Assembly (NCBI GenBank): GCA_026214975.1
Contig: CM047805.1
Location: 185,629,333 to 185,693,332 of the forward strand
DNA: 64,000 bases
Direction of reading: 5' to 3'
DNA from: Gentiana macrophylla
Taxonomy: Eukaryota > Streptophyta > Magnoliopsida > Gentianales > Gentianaceae
The notes beneath the pieces were generated by a model. The model saw nothing but the letters and a program-made list of their open reading frames with translations. It had not been told where the DNA came from and did not search any database. The position numbers were made by a program, and so were the translations under genes. Shown in pieces: positions 23,160 through 34,155 of this stretch; within the stretch, counting starts at the first letter, position 1; each line of letters begins with the position of its first letter.

Positions 23160-23335
23160 CAGGCCTAAACGAGTTGGCTAATATTTCGTTGCAAAGTAAA
23201 GGGCTCACCGGAAAAGTACCGCCGGCGTTGTCTGAACTCAAGTGTTTGTCCGGATTGTATTTGCATTATAATTCTTTTGAGTGGAGAAATACCAGTGGAG
23301 ATTTCTAATCTTACTGAGATACTTCCTTCCTGGTT
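23160..23335 (+). pseudogene. leucine-rich-repeat receptor-kinase fragment
   Basis: The frame reads LNELANISLQSKGLTGKVPP, then LSELKCLSGLYLHYNSF. One extra base follows, after which the next frame gives SGEIPVEISNLTEI. These are two to three plant LRR units (LxxLxLxxNxxxGxIP) typical of LRR receptor-like kinases; the ANISLQxKGL opening resembles the At5g51560/At4g22730 group, from memory. No kinase domain, transmembrane segment or flanking LRRs follow. It is a captured or decayed fragment with one frameshift. Confidence 0.7.
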
Positions 23336-24117
23336 TTATTTGGAAGAATTCTCGTCTCCCCATGTGAAACCAGTGCACATAGAGATGTTTAGATCTAGTG
23401 CTTGATTTTTGGCTTCTTCACGATCATTACATTGCAGTGGGCATGATTTACTGTGTTTCTTATTTCCAGATGATAAGATCGCAGTGACGATGGCCAAGAA
23501 CATAAATAATCAGATTTCTGATTCACAGGATAAGATCAATGTTATGATGATGAATATCAAAAGGATTTATCTTGATATTCCAGTATTGAAACTTCTAGCC
23601 ACTAATAAAATTCGCTTTGTGGAATGCGTCCAAATTTGGGCGGAATCCATCTAAATTTTGGACGATTCGTCCATTTTGGCCAGTGAATGAATTGGGACGA
23701 AAAAAATAAAAATTTAGACGGTTTGACTATATTTGGATGGAAAAAAAAAAAAAAAATTTCGATTCGAAAATATCGTAAAGATACAATCTGACTTGCGATT
23801 TACCAATTTACCCATTTGAAGCCCACAATAGCATAGTTACGGTTAAAAACAAATGGGTGTTGTAACCACATATTTACATTCGAGCATGAGAGTTTGATAT
23901 AATTTATCGTACAAACAATCATTCTAGTATGACTATTGAGACATCATTAGCTTTATGGTGGTCGTAGATCACTAGTGACATCTATTCCACCAATGGATTT
24001 TTTTTTTTTTAAAGAATGGTGAGTATATAGAGATACAACATCATCTTTTATCTTCATAATAGGGTTAAAATGTAGGGATATAACTAAAAATACATTCCAT
24101 CAGCATCTTCACAATTT
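23336..24117. other. intergenic DNA, no gene seen
   Basis: An open frame at 23409-23654 has no recognisable motif and mixed codon use. Poly-A (23740-23757) and poly-T (23999-24010) runs occur. Confidence 0.5.
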
Positions 24118-24549
24118 CCTATAAGAGGACATGCAATAGCCTTTTTTTTAGCCGATATCATTTGTGCTTTTTCAAAAAATGACAATGGGATAAATTTTTT
24201 TTTTACAATAGCTCTAATTTACCCGTTGTAATCTTTTATCTCGGGGACGTGGGTGTGGTTCTGCCCACGCCAACTTCCCATTCATTTAATAATAAAAAAA
24301 CATTTCTCTCTCCCACTTTCCCAAATTCTTCATTCTCTTTCTTCTTTTTGGTATTATAATTAGATTTTTTTTTTTGAAACTGTATGGGTTGATTGATATT
24401 AGTGGTAAAAGTGAGTGCTTTTGTTTTTGGCTATTGTGATCCACCTTGTGATGAAGAAGGAAACTATGTGGACATGTAGGATAAATTTTAGTCTTTTGAG
24501 GTAAAGTGACGAAGGGATGGGTTTGGTTATTGCATGTCCTCTAATAGGG
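24118..24549. mobile_element. MITE-like element with ~24-bp terminal inverted repeats
   Basis: The left end CCTATAAGAGGACATGCAAT is the near-perfect reverse complement of the right end ATTGCATGTCCTCTAATAGG. About 430 bp lie between, including CCCACGCC/GGACGTGGGTGTGG. No clear target duplication was found, so the superfamily is open. Confidence 0.65.
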
Positions 24550-24968
24550 ACCATGAACAGTGTCACCCCAAATGTAGGGTGGTGTTGTAGCTCACCCTAT
24601 ATATTTTTTATTCATTCTTTCTCTCTCTTTCTCACAAGAGTTAATTTTGAAAAAAATAGTTTATAGATAAAGAATTAATATTTTAATGGTGTAAGGATTG
24701 ATATAGTTTTAATGATGTAGAGTACTATGAATTTAGTTGTTGTAAAGTAGGGATATATATTTTTAAAGACTTTGATGTTAATGCTCTACGATGTAGTATA
24801 TTTAAGGATAGTGACTTTGATGTTAATACTCTACGATGTCCATCTATTTATCAATTTTTTAGTGATCCCGAATCACCAAATTATATTTGGTTCAGAACTA
24901 ATTTTAAATTTACGTTCAGACGTAACTATCGTTTTATGTCCTTATAAAACTCTAAGGCGGGACAATAT

Positions 24969-25171
24969 GGGTTGAGATCACATGTCCAATATTAGTGTCT
25001 AATTTCGGTGTTTAAATAAAAACTATGTCGTTGTATGTGTGTTTTGTTTTTGAGTTTTGTTTTTTTTGTTTTACTTAAATTTTGTCAGAAAAATAAAATA
25101 CACATGAAACAACGTAGTATTTATTTGGACATCGAAATTATACAACAGTATTAGATATGTGATCTAAACCC
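24969..25171. mobile_element. MULE-type foldback MITE with perfect 9-bp TSD
   Basis: Arms GGGTTGAGATCACATGTCCA and GGGTTTAGATCACATATCTA (right arm, reverse complement) extend inward for about 75 bases. Both sides carry GGACAATAT (24960-24968 and 25172-25180). A 9-bp duplication is characteristic of Mutator-like elements. Non-coding, 203 bp. Confidence 0.9.
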
Positions 25172-25730
25172 GGACAATATGCCTTTGGGTTGGATATTGG
25201 TACTTGAATCTGTATTTAAAATCCTATATTTTACTTGTAAATTTATTGAAATTAATTTATTTTTGAGAATTAAAAATAAGTAATACTATTCTCGTTCTAA
25301 AATATAAGTCATCCTACGTGTTTTTACACACATTAATAAAAGATTGAATGTCATAAATTTAATGGTTAATGTCAAAACGTTCATTGACTATCATTAATGT
25401 AATAGTTGTTAAATAATGAAAAGTCGTTGGATTGATAATAAATTAAGGCTAAGATAAAGAAAATTGCAATAAATTTACATTAGTAACGTAAAATGATTTA
25501 TATTATCAGGCAAAATAAAAAAATATAGAATAACTTATATTTTGAAACGAATGTAGCATTCACATCAATTACAATTTGTTTTTTTAGGACGTCATATTAC
25601 AAGTAGTACAGTGAGGAATATCATATCAATCACGCGGATTGCAACAGGCCGCATAATTATTTTTATTATTTTCATTAAAAATAAAATAAAAAGGGGCAGT
25701 ACACCGACACTCTACATTGAATAGGTATTT
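25172..25730. other. AT-rich spacer, no gene seen
   Basis: No frame with recognisable motifs. The sequence is rich in A/T runs and short AT palindromes. Confidence 0.55.
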
Positions 25731-25887
25731 GGGATGAGATCATTTGTTCAATTTGTATTTAAGTAAAAATCGATGTCGTTTCATATATGTTGTATTTTTT
25801 GTTTTTATTTTATTTTCTTCAAGAAATAAAACACAAATAAAACGTCGTCGAAATTAGAAACACAAATTGAAGAGGTGATCTCATCCC
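25731..25887. mobile_element. MULE-type foldback MITE, related copy
   Basis: Arms start GGGATGAGATCA and end TGATCTCATCCC and share AAAYGTCGTCG/TGTCGTTTCA-like interior with the MITE at 24969-25171, so the two belong to one family. GTATTT occurs on both sides (25725-25730 and 25888-25893); a full 9-bp duplication is not certain. Confidence 0.75.
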
Positions 25888-26699
25888 GTATTTGGGTGAG
25901 TGGGGTGTCCACGTTACATTATATAGTTTTGTATTTTTCCTATACTGATAAGAATCGACTACGATTTTAATAAAGAAAGTTGTTTAGATTGTGAAATTTT
26001 CTATATAGGTTTTTTTTTTTTTTTTCAGAAATTTTCCTATATAGGTTTGGTTCCCCGGTTCCCAAAGTAATAAATTCACGCGTTTTGAAAGTGACGGTGG
26101 GGGCTTCCTAACTTTGCTTAGAAACTATGACCAAATTTGACATTCAGACAACAACAGCCTGCCTTCCAACATGGCTCGGCTTATTCGATGGCTCGGCTTC
26201 TCAGGTCTAAGCTGATTACTCTTGCAAACTAATGATTATTTATAATAATAAAAAAATGCAACCTTAAAAAAAGTGTATATATATTCGGGAAAAAAAAAAA
26301 ACACTATTAAACTAGTTTGCCGGTTTCAACCATCGGTTTTGGTCGACTAGTGTGCTGCTAGTTTATGGGTTGAGCTAGTAAGTTGTTTAACCATGCTTGA
26401 ACACCAATGAGTTTGTTAAAGACTCAGGTTTGAGAAGGTCTACTCGAGTATCGAGTTGCTAAGGAGAAGGAAAATTATCCGTCATGTTAGGTGATAGTGA
26501 CTCACACTTATAAATATATAGTGTAGATTGAAAGACTATCGTATTCGAGACTTTAGCTGACTGGGCTCATGATTGGAATGATTTTCCAGATGCCGTAAAG
26601 ACGAGGCCGGATGAATCCCACCATAACATACATTGGCAAGGATGGTGGAAGTAATTAACAAAATAAACAAGTTTTGCTAGATAATTGGGTACCACGTAG
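25888..26699. other. intergenic DNA, no gene seen
   Basis: Short A and T runs and no convincing coding frame. The last eight bases (CCACGTAG, 26692-26699) are the target site of the hAT MITE. Confidence 0.55.
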
Positions 26700-26958
26700 C
26701 AGGGGCGGCTCTACATGTATCAATGGGGGTGCGTCCGACCCCCTAAAATAAAAATATTATGTATAAATGATATAGATTTTTATTTATTAAAACACATATA
26801 TATATTGAACTGACCCCCTAATTTTTATGTATTGACCCTCTGTTTTTATCTATTGCCTCATAATTACATGTATAGAACTGAATATTCAAATATGTGTGAT
26901 ACGGAAAAAAAAATTACAAATTTCTGACCCCCATATTAAAATTCATGTAGCCGCCCTG
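26700..26958. mobile_element. hAT-type MITE with perfect 8-bp TSD
   Basis: Ends CAGGGGCGGCTCTACATG and CATGTAGCCGCCCTG pair as terminal inverted repeats. CCACGTAG flanks both sides (26692-26699, 26959-26966). It contains GACCCCC/GGGGGTGCGTC subterminal repeats. 259 bp. Confidence 0.9.
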
Positions 26959-27052
26959 CCACGTAGGTGTGAGAAACCTCAAATAAATTTCCTCCAAAAC
27001 ATAGTATATGCTTTCCATACCAATGTAGGTCTACGCATGTGTCTAAGATCAT

Positions 27053-27246
27053 ATAGAAGGATAAGGACAACATAATCTTGTTATTAGATTTTTTGAATAA
27101 TAATCCAAGTTGTTACAACCACAGTCTTAATAAGGAAATACAGAGATAGACACTTGGCTAGCTTATACAGTGACACTTGTTACACTCATACAGTGACACT
27201 TGTACATAGGATACAAAAATACAAATAAACTACTTATTTCTTAATA
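27053..27246 (-). repeat. copia 3' LTR (194 bp)
   Basis: Shares long exact stretches such as CAGTGACACTTGTTACACTC with 32535-32728. On the minus strand it starts TATTAAG directly after the polypurine tract, so its first dinucleotide is TA and not the usual TG. Confidence 0.88.
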
Positions 27247-27258
27247 TCCCCCCTCAAA
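27247..27258 (-). promoter_or_regulatory. polypurine tract
   Basis: TTTGAGGGGGGA on the minus strand, immediately upstream of the 3' LTR, is the standard copia plus-strand primer site. Confidence 0.8.
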
Positions 27259-27790
27259 CTAAACGTGGGGACAACAACCACATTGAGTTTGCTTTTGAAG
27301 AACTTCAGTTGAGGTGCTGGTAAGGCCTTGGTTAAGACATCTGCAATCTGCATGCAAGATGGTACAAATTGAACTAAAAGCTGCTTATCCAGGACTTGAT
27401 TTCCGATGTAATGGATGTCAACTTCTATGTGTTTAGTTCTTGCATGGATGTAGGTTATCAAACCAAGCAATTGGTGTCACAATCAAACAGATTCCCATTT
27501 CTTTGAGCAGCTGCTTAATCCAAAACATTTCTGATGACAAATTGGCTAAGGATCTGTATTCAGATTCAGCACTAGATCTGGACACAAATTCTGTTTCTTG
27601 GAGCTCCAGGATACTAGTGAACCACCAATGTACACACAGTAACCTGCAAAAGATTTCCTGTCTGATGGATAACATGCCCAATCTGCATCACTGAACCCAG
27701 ACAGATGCATATTTCCTCCAGATTTAAACAGTATCCCATATGCAAGGTAGCCTGAACATACCTCAACAATCTTTTGACAGCAGCCCAATG
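27259..27790 (-). pseudogene. copia RNase H domain
   Basis: Frames at 27788-27546, 27681-27433 and 27470-27234 together give the copia RNase H. GFSDADWACYPSDRKSFAGY and SWSSKKQ come first, then SRSSAESEYRSLA, then HARTKHIEVDIHYI and a tail with IADVLTKALP. These include the DAD, E and D positions of the catalytic set. At least two frameshifts separate them. Confidence 0.9.
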
Positions 27791-27868
27791 ATCTTGTGTA
27801 GGACTTTGCATATATTGACTTAAATAATTCACTGAGTATGATATCTCAGGCCTAGTACATGTTAAGTA

Positions 27869-28604
27869 TTATAAACCACCAATAGCACTTTTATAGATAG
27901 TAAGGTTAGTCATAGGCTCACCTTGATCTGGTGACAGATGTTGTCCAGGTGTCATAGGAGTATCACAGGGCTTGGGATGTTCCAGCTGCAATCTTTTGAG
28001 TTGGGAAGCATAGTGTCCTTGGGAAAGGAACAAGCCATCTGCATTTCTATGAGCTTCCATGCCAAGAAAATGAGATACAAGACCAAGATCTTTAAGTGCA
28101 AATCTTGAGTGCAGCATCTTGATGAACTTTTGAATTAGACACTGTGAATCTCCTGTCACAAGAATGTTATCAACATATACTAAAACATATAAAAGATGTC
28201 TGCCAGTTTTGAGTATGAAGAGAGAGGAATTAGCCACAGATTGGTGGAACCCCCACTCCAGCATCTGTGATCTAACTGCACTAAACCAGGCCATGGGTGC
28301 TTGTTTAAGGCCATATAGTGCCTTTTTGTAACTTGCAAACATAGTGAGGTCTGGTCTTGTCCACAAACCCTTCAGGTTGATGCATTTACACATCTTCAAA
28401 CAGAGGACCATTCAGAACGGCATTATCTATGTCCACTTGTTGAATATGCCAGTTTAGATTCACAGCTAGAGCTAGCACAACTCTGATTGTTGATGCCTTG
28501 GTAACTGAACTGAAGGTTTCAGTGAAATCAACTCCATAGGTTTGATGAAAACCTTTTACAACAAGTCTAGCCTTGTGCTTTAGAATGGTTCCATCATGCT
28601 TCAA
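27869..28604 (-). pseudogene. copia reverse transcriptase
   Basis: Read right to left: [17 protein letters not shown], then [11 protein letters not shown], then a break near 28400. The later piece has YKKALYGLKQAPMAWF and the active-site YVDN in place of the usual YVDD. The last Asp of the catalytic motif therefore appears lost, and a frameshift splits the domain. The palm would normally copy element RNA into cDNA. Confidence 0.9.
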
Positions 28605-28640
28605 TTTGAGTTTGAAAACCCACTTGCTCCCTACTACATT

Positions 28641-29857
28641 TCAATTTCTAGATGGTGGAACCAAAATCCATGTGCCATTTTTATGCAATGCTTCAAATTC
28701 TGTGATCATGGCCTGTCTCCACTCATTACAGGTCAAAGCTTCTGAAACACTAGTTGGTTCAAAAAGGTGATTTGGAAGGACATTTGATTGGATTTGGGTA
28801 GAATAGGTTTTAGGTTTAAAAATACCACTTTTGGAACGGGTTTGCATAGGATGACCTTGAACCGGTGGAGGACAGGGTGCTGGTTCAGGGATATGATGTT
28901 GAGTAAGAGGTGATTCCACATCAGTATGAGATTGTGGTGAATTTGAGGATATACTAGGACTGTAAATAGGAGTGTTTGTGGATCCAGAGCTGGAATTTAT
29001 AGCTGTGTTGGGCTGATCCGGTTATGGATCTTGTGTGTGCAAATCAGAAAGTGAAAAAGCAGGGGAAGAAGGTTGAACCTCTTGTTGTGCAGGACTTGGA
29101 GCAGTAGAATCATGTTCTGCAATTCTTTCTTCAGATGCACCAGTATCAGACTGTGGTTCTTGATTATGTGTGCCAGAATCAGGAATGGGAAGAGAAATAA
29201 CAAGACTTGGATCAGTGTAGATTTATTTATGAGGGCCTTGCAGAAAACCTTCTTTGAATGGGAACTCACTTTCATTAAAAGTGATATTTCTAGTGATAAA
29301 AATCCTTCCTGATACATCTAAACACTTGTATCCTTTGTGGTGAGGACTGATACCTATGTAGGTGCACTTGCTAGTGTGATATCTGAATTTGGTTGGATAG
29401 AAGGGTCTTGTATGAGGAAAGCAAGCACATCCAAAAACCTTGTAAAATTTATAATCAGGTTTCTTACTATATAGAACCTCAAATGGAGATTTATTTTGCA
29501 AGAGTGGGTAGGTAAAACATTAATAACAGTGACAACTTCAAGAAAACTATCCCACCAAAATTTGAAGGGAAGTGAGGCTTGTGCCAGTTGTGTAAGACCT
29601 AATTCAACAATGTGTCTATGTTTTCTCTCAGCTCTACCCTTTTGTTGGTTAGCATGAGGACAATGATGTCTGAATTCTATTCCTTGGTCTTTCAGATAAG
29701 TTTCCAAACTCCTATACTCCCCCACAGTCTGATTGCAAACACTTAAGTTTTCTTCCAAACTGATTTTCAACAAAAATTTTATAATGCATAAAGGTAGGAT
29801 AAACTCTAGATTTTGCTTTTTGAGGAAAGATCCAAGTAAATCTAGTTCAATCATCAA
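28641..29857 (-). pseudogene. copia integrase and integrase-RT linker
   Basis: 29857-29354 gives the integrase core with SLETYLKDQGIEFRHHCPHA and QQKGRAERKHRHIVELG. 29501-29223 gives the conserved C-terminal piece with SPFEVLYSKKPDY and HKGYKCLD. 29317-28640 is the Pro/Ser-rich linker leading into QTRSKSGI and the EWRQAM segment that precedes RT. Frames change at about 29450, 29300 and 28930. The N-terminal HHCC region is missing because of the inserted segment at 29864. Confidence 0.88.
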
Positions 29858-29863
29858 TGAAAT

Positions 29864-31122
29864 TGTTGGTCCCTTGAAAAGGCTTTGGTTAAGTTTAGAG
29901 GGGTGGGGGGGTAAATAAACTTAACACTTAAAACTTTTTGGAGTTGACAAACTCGACAAGGTTAGTAGTCTGCTGACTATCAGTAGTGTGCTGACCACTT
30001 AGTAGTCTGCTGACTATTAAGGTTACTGAATTTGTTGCAGCGTAATATATTTAAATTAAGCCTAATCACTTGTTGTTAAAAGAATGATACTAAGTATTGG
30101 ATACTCAGTAGTGTAAGTGTGTGATTCAGTTGCTAGTTCAGTAGGTTGATGTGACCGGTATGCTTATAAACTAGAATGCAGAATGTAAATACAGTAAAGT
30201 AAGTAGGCAAGATTTATAGTGGCTCTAGGTGGTATAGTCCTGTCAGTCCACACTTCTCCTGTGATGTTGGAGGAAATTCACTAGAGATCTTTGAGGTTGC
30301 AGTTACAAAAATCCCAAAGCTGTTTGTCCTTCACCAATGACTATGGCTTCACAAACTGAACACTTGAAATAGGTAGGATTGCTGCTCCAAAGTATTCCAC
30401 TGGTCCTTGAAGGGTAGGATTGCGTCTTCACCAGCTCCACCACAAACAACAGTTCTTGACACCCAAAAGATGCTTCTCTGTCTTCAGCAAACTTCTTGTA
30501 AAAGAAAGATTGAATCAAGTAAATGATTCAGCTTTCAGCTGCTTGATCAGGATGAAATGATCAGCAGCTTGAGGTTTTCAAGTGTGTATACTTGATGTAA
30601 CTTGACAGCAGGTTACATTTGAAGATAAATTTCTTGATCGGTAATTTTAAGCTCAGTGTATGTCAGCAGGGTGATTTTCTTGATTGAGATCTTGATAGCT
30701 TCGAATAGATTGTGTGTTCATCATCTTCAAACTGAGTCATGAGTTACCTATTTATAGGTGGGAATCATGTGACTTGTGTTTGAATTTCAAATATTGCCGT
30801 TTCAGACTTGTCTCCATATTGACTTGTTTTTTGTCTCTGTTCATAGATCGACAATCACTCGATCAGATTTTTGTCGGGCTTTGATCATTCCACCCCTTTG
30901 ACTTATATCCATTGGATAAAGCTCTGAATCTTTCCAACGTTCCTTTATCTTGACCATTGATTTGTTGACAAAATCAAGGCTTGTAATTCATTCTTATCCA
31001 TTTAATCTTCCAATGTAACCTTTGATTAAATCGAATTTTACATTCAGCAGACACCTGGGGCATATCAGTCTACTGAAGTGGATATGTGTCAGCTGATTTA
31101 AGTCTGCTGTGTTTCTACAACA
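29864..31122 (-). repeat. solo-LTR-like insert within the copia element
   Basis: On the plus strand it is bounded TGTTGGTCCC and TCTACAACA, i.e. TG...CA on both strands. A minus-strand TATA box CTATAAATAG lies at 30748-30757. It has no coding frame. It replaces the protease to integrase N-terminus of the host element, and its flanks (GAAAT, CTTCA) do not match, so a deletion probably accompanied its history. Repeats of AGTAGTCTGCTGACTAT occur near 29968-30020. Confidence 0.65.
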
Positions 31123-31139
31123 CTTCAGTTGACAACTTT

Positions 31140-31440
31140 ACATCTAACTTTTTATTTTGAAGTTAGAGTACACCATTTTGAACATAACTAAGTTCCAATC
31201 ACCACTTAACATATGGAACTTAGACCTTGTACATAAGGTATATGTAATCATATGCTGAAACAAATTTTTGATCACCACCAATGATGTTACTTGGAGGAAC
31301 AAAATCTTCTTCAAACCTATGACAGCAGGAGGTAACAATGTGTCCAGTTTTACCACACAACTAACACACCATTTTGTTCCCTGTGTAGCCACCAGAGCCT
31401 CTACCACTTCCTTCTCTTCCTCTTCCTCTACCACCCCTGC
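31140..31440 (-). pseudogene. copia gag C-terminus with zinc knuckle
   Basis: A Gly/Arg-rich stretch is followed by a CX2CX4HX4C knuckle (a C..CGKTGHIVTSC core near 31375-31325) in a frame different from the long open one. This nucleic-acid-binding motif marks the end of gag; the protease that should follow is absent. Confidence 0.75.
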
Positions 31441-32508
31441 CAGTGATTATTCCTCTACCACCATTATTTTGTTGCTGAGAAGACCTTCCTCCATTGTTTC
31501 CATAAGAATGATTAACCCTTATCTGATGTCCCTGAGCCAGATTAGCAGTAGGACCAGTACCATTGTATTTGGATATGAGTCTTTCATGTGTTATGAGCTG
31601 AGATTGAACATCATTCCATCTTAAAGAACAAGTCTAGATGTGATATTAACCACTACAGATTCATAATCTCTATCCAGACCTCCTAATGTGGCTAGTATCA
31701 ACTCTGATTTGGATATAGGATAACCAGCAGCAACCAGATTGTCTAAGTATGACTTTATGTGAGCAAGATAATCAGACATAGATTTCGACCTATTGGAAGC
31801 TTTGGACAAGTCATCTTTGTATTATAACATTCGAGATTCAGAACTGCTGTTGAATAGACTTTCGAGAGTTGTCCAGATTTCATGAGTAGTTGCACAACCA
31901 ACAACTTCACTTAGGGCCTGCTCAGTCATAGATCCTAATAGCCATCATATCAACAGATTATCCTTGGTCATACAGTCCTTATTTAGCATTTGTAAACCAG
32001 TGGTATTTGTAAACGGATGAGAGGAATTGAACAGATGATCTTCCAGGTTATATCCTTTAATGATAGGAAGCACAGTGTATCGCCACAAGAGATAATTATT
32101 CCGATCTAACTTAACAGTTCAAGTCTGATTTAAGTTATTGGAGAAAGGTGGATGCAGGGGTGAAGTTAGGTTCGGATTCAAGGATCCAAACAAAGGAGGT
32201 GGGGTATGGTGTTTCTTACATTCAAGTATGGTGAATCAGACCGTAGAAAAGATGAGCCACTTTGAGACAAACCTGAGCTCAAGACGGGAAATTCCGATGA
32301 ATATGCCGTCCGAGAAGACTGGAAGGCTCATCCCAAGTGCTACAGATCCAACATTAAGTCTTGTTGTTTGCATGTAACTGGCTGCATTTGAACCAAGGAA
32401 TGGAATTGTTGCAATGGCAGATTGAGGAGAGTTTCTGCTAATGTCTGTGTTTCCGGCAGCTCCTAGTTCTAAACTTTCCAGCGGCGGAGTAGCGGTTGTG
32501 GTAGCCAT
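31441..32508 (-). pseudogene. copia gag N-terminal and middle parts
   Basis: The start is the minus-strand ATG at 32508 (MATTTATPPLESLELG), about 10 bases inside the PBS. A later piece at 31809-31621 reads SMSDYLAHIKSYLDNLVAAG and LATLGGLDRDYESVVVNITS, the standard copia gag motif. Several stops and frameshifts lie between, and part of the region near 32100-32230 is scrambled. Confidence 0.82.
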
Positions 32509-32520
32509 GAAGAATCTTAG

Positions 32521-32532
32521 GCTCTGCTACCA
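32521..32532 (-). promoter_or_regulatory. primer-binding site
   Basis: TGGTAGCAGAGC on the minus strand, just inside the 5' LTR, matches the initiator-tRNA-Met type with one change from TGGTATCAGAGC. Confidence 0.8.
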
Positions 32533-32534
32533 AG

Positions 32535-32728
32535 ATAGAAGGATAAGGACAACATAATCTTGTTATTAGATTTTCTGAATGATAATCCAAGTTGTTACAA
32601 CCACAGTCTTAATAAAGAAATACGGAGATAGACACTTGGCTAGCTTATACAGTGACACTTGTTACACTCATACAGTGACACTTGTACACATGACACAAAA
32701 ATTCAAATAAACTACTTATTTCTTAATA
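32535..32728 (-). repeat. copia 5' LTR (194 bp)
   Basis: Partner of 27053-27246 with the same length and about eight to ten differences. Starts TATTAAG and ends CTTCTAT on the minus strand, so neither end is the canonical TG/CA. Confidence 0.88.
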
Positions 32729-33681
32729 AAATCCAATGTTGAAATTCCAGTTTTCTCCGAACAATATTTATTCATTTAACAAATTACCTTAATTTATTTC
32801 ATATTTCTCTCTACTTTGATTTGTATTTTAATTGTAAAAAGGAAAGGAAAAAGAAGAAGAAGAAAAAAAAAAACAAAAGAAGACGTTGCTCTTGATCCAT
32901 GACATGCATCTCACAATTTCAACAACCGTCTCGGCATATAAGTTTTCCATTTGATTCAACGAATACTTCATAATTTGTTTAGAATAGGTACTATAACCAG
33001 GTGGACGTTTTTCCATACTAACTTTTAATTTGAAACGTTGGAAAAAATACATACATTTAATTAAGTTCCATTCTATTTCTATCTACTCGGTAGTATCGAA
33101 TTTCAATGAAAAAATTTTAGATAAAGATAACTTGTTTAGGACGGAACTCCAGAAAGTTAGCATGTTTTAGTGTTAGTTGTTTTAATTAGTGTTTGTTTCT
33201 TCACGTTGTTGTTCAATTCCACGCTTTGTTCTTTTTTGACTTTCTTTTGTTGGTAAGCTCGGATTTTGGCCGGTGGTCATCCACCATTAGTCCGGTCTGT
33301 TATATATGTTTCGGTTCCCTGAAAAAAGAAATGGATGGCAATTGCATTGAAGTCAAAATAACATTGAAGCAGTCGATCAACCAATTTCTAATGACGAAAT
33401 AGAATGGAAAAAAGAACAAGCCAGCCCTGAGTTTAACGTTGTAGGACTTTTTATTCTTCATTGTTGTTATTATTATTATTATTATGGAGAATTGCAATTT
33501 ACCTCCTCAAAATATAGTCATTGTAAAATTTACACCTTTAAACTATTATTATTGTTGTCTCGTCGTGGTGATGTATTTCTAAGATTTGTAGGATGTTATC
33601 ACATATCACTATGGTTGATAGAAGTAATGAAATAGTTTATAATAGGATCATTTATTATTTTATTACATTATATTGTAATTT
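32729..33681. other. intergenic DNA, no gene seen
   Basis: A/T-rich with purine runs (32838-32880) and an (ATT)n run at 33463-33484. Open frames of 60-75 codons have no recognisable motif. Confidence 0.55.
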
Positions 33682-33849
33682 AGTACTCCATTTGTTTTTT
33701 TTTTAACTATCGTATTTGAAGAGAAAGTAATTGTCATTTTTTGGATGAGCCCGATCACTTTTTAATTTAAACTTAGTTATTTTTTGAATAAATATGATCA
33801 ATTCTTTTTTTTTTCTAAATGTGACGGTTAAAAAAAACGGAGGGAGCAT
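33682..33849. mobile_element. Stowaway-like MITE
   Basis: Left end TACTCCATTTGTTTTTTTTTT and right end AAAAAAAACGGAGGGAGCA are imperfect inverted repeats of the CTCCCTCCG type, with ACTATCG/TGACGGTTA subterminal pairs. The 2-bp TA duplication is clear only on the left. Confidence 0.6.
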
Positions 33850-34144
33850 GAAATTTACATTTCCTTGAAATTGAATTGGATCAAAATAAGATGATGAAAG
33901 TTAAACAAAACTCGTTGCCGCACTGACTCACTCACCACTTCATTACCAACATATTTTCATCCATACCCCATAGGCAGTGCCTATGATACATTTCATAATG
34001 CCTCATCAAATTCATATTTTAAGGGTTCTGATGTATTTTAGGTCTATTTTTATTATTTGATTAAGCTATAAAAAATTAATAAGACACAAATCAATAAATA
34101 TATTCAGTTAAAAAAATAAACCAACTTACATACAATGTTTTTTT
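33850..34144. other. intergenic DNA, no gene seen
   Basis: Short spacer between the MITE and the retroposon target site GACACATCTTC at 34145. Confidence 0.5.
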
Positions 34145-34155
34145 GACACATCTTC

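Larger units (their letters stand above)
27053..32728 (-). mobile_element. decayed copia LTR retrotransposon
   Basis: Two 194-bp LTRs (27053-27246, 32535-32728) are nearly identical and enclose gag-pol remnants read right to left. PBS and polypurine tract lie at the expected positions. Gag, integrase, reverse transcriptase and RNase H are recognisable but frameshifted. The protease and pre-integrase region is missing where a 1.26 kb solo-LTR-like segment sits. I see no target duplication: flanks ATCAT and AAATC differ. Confidence 0.88.
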
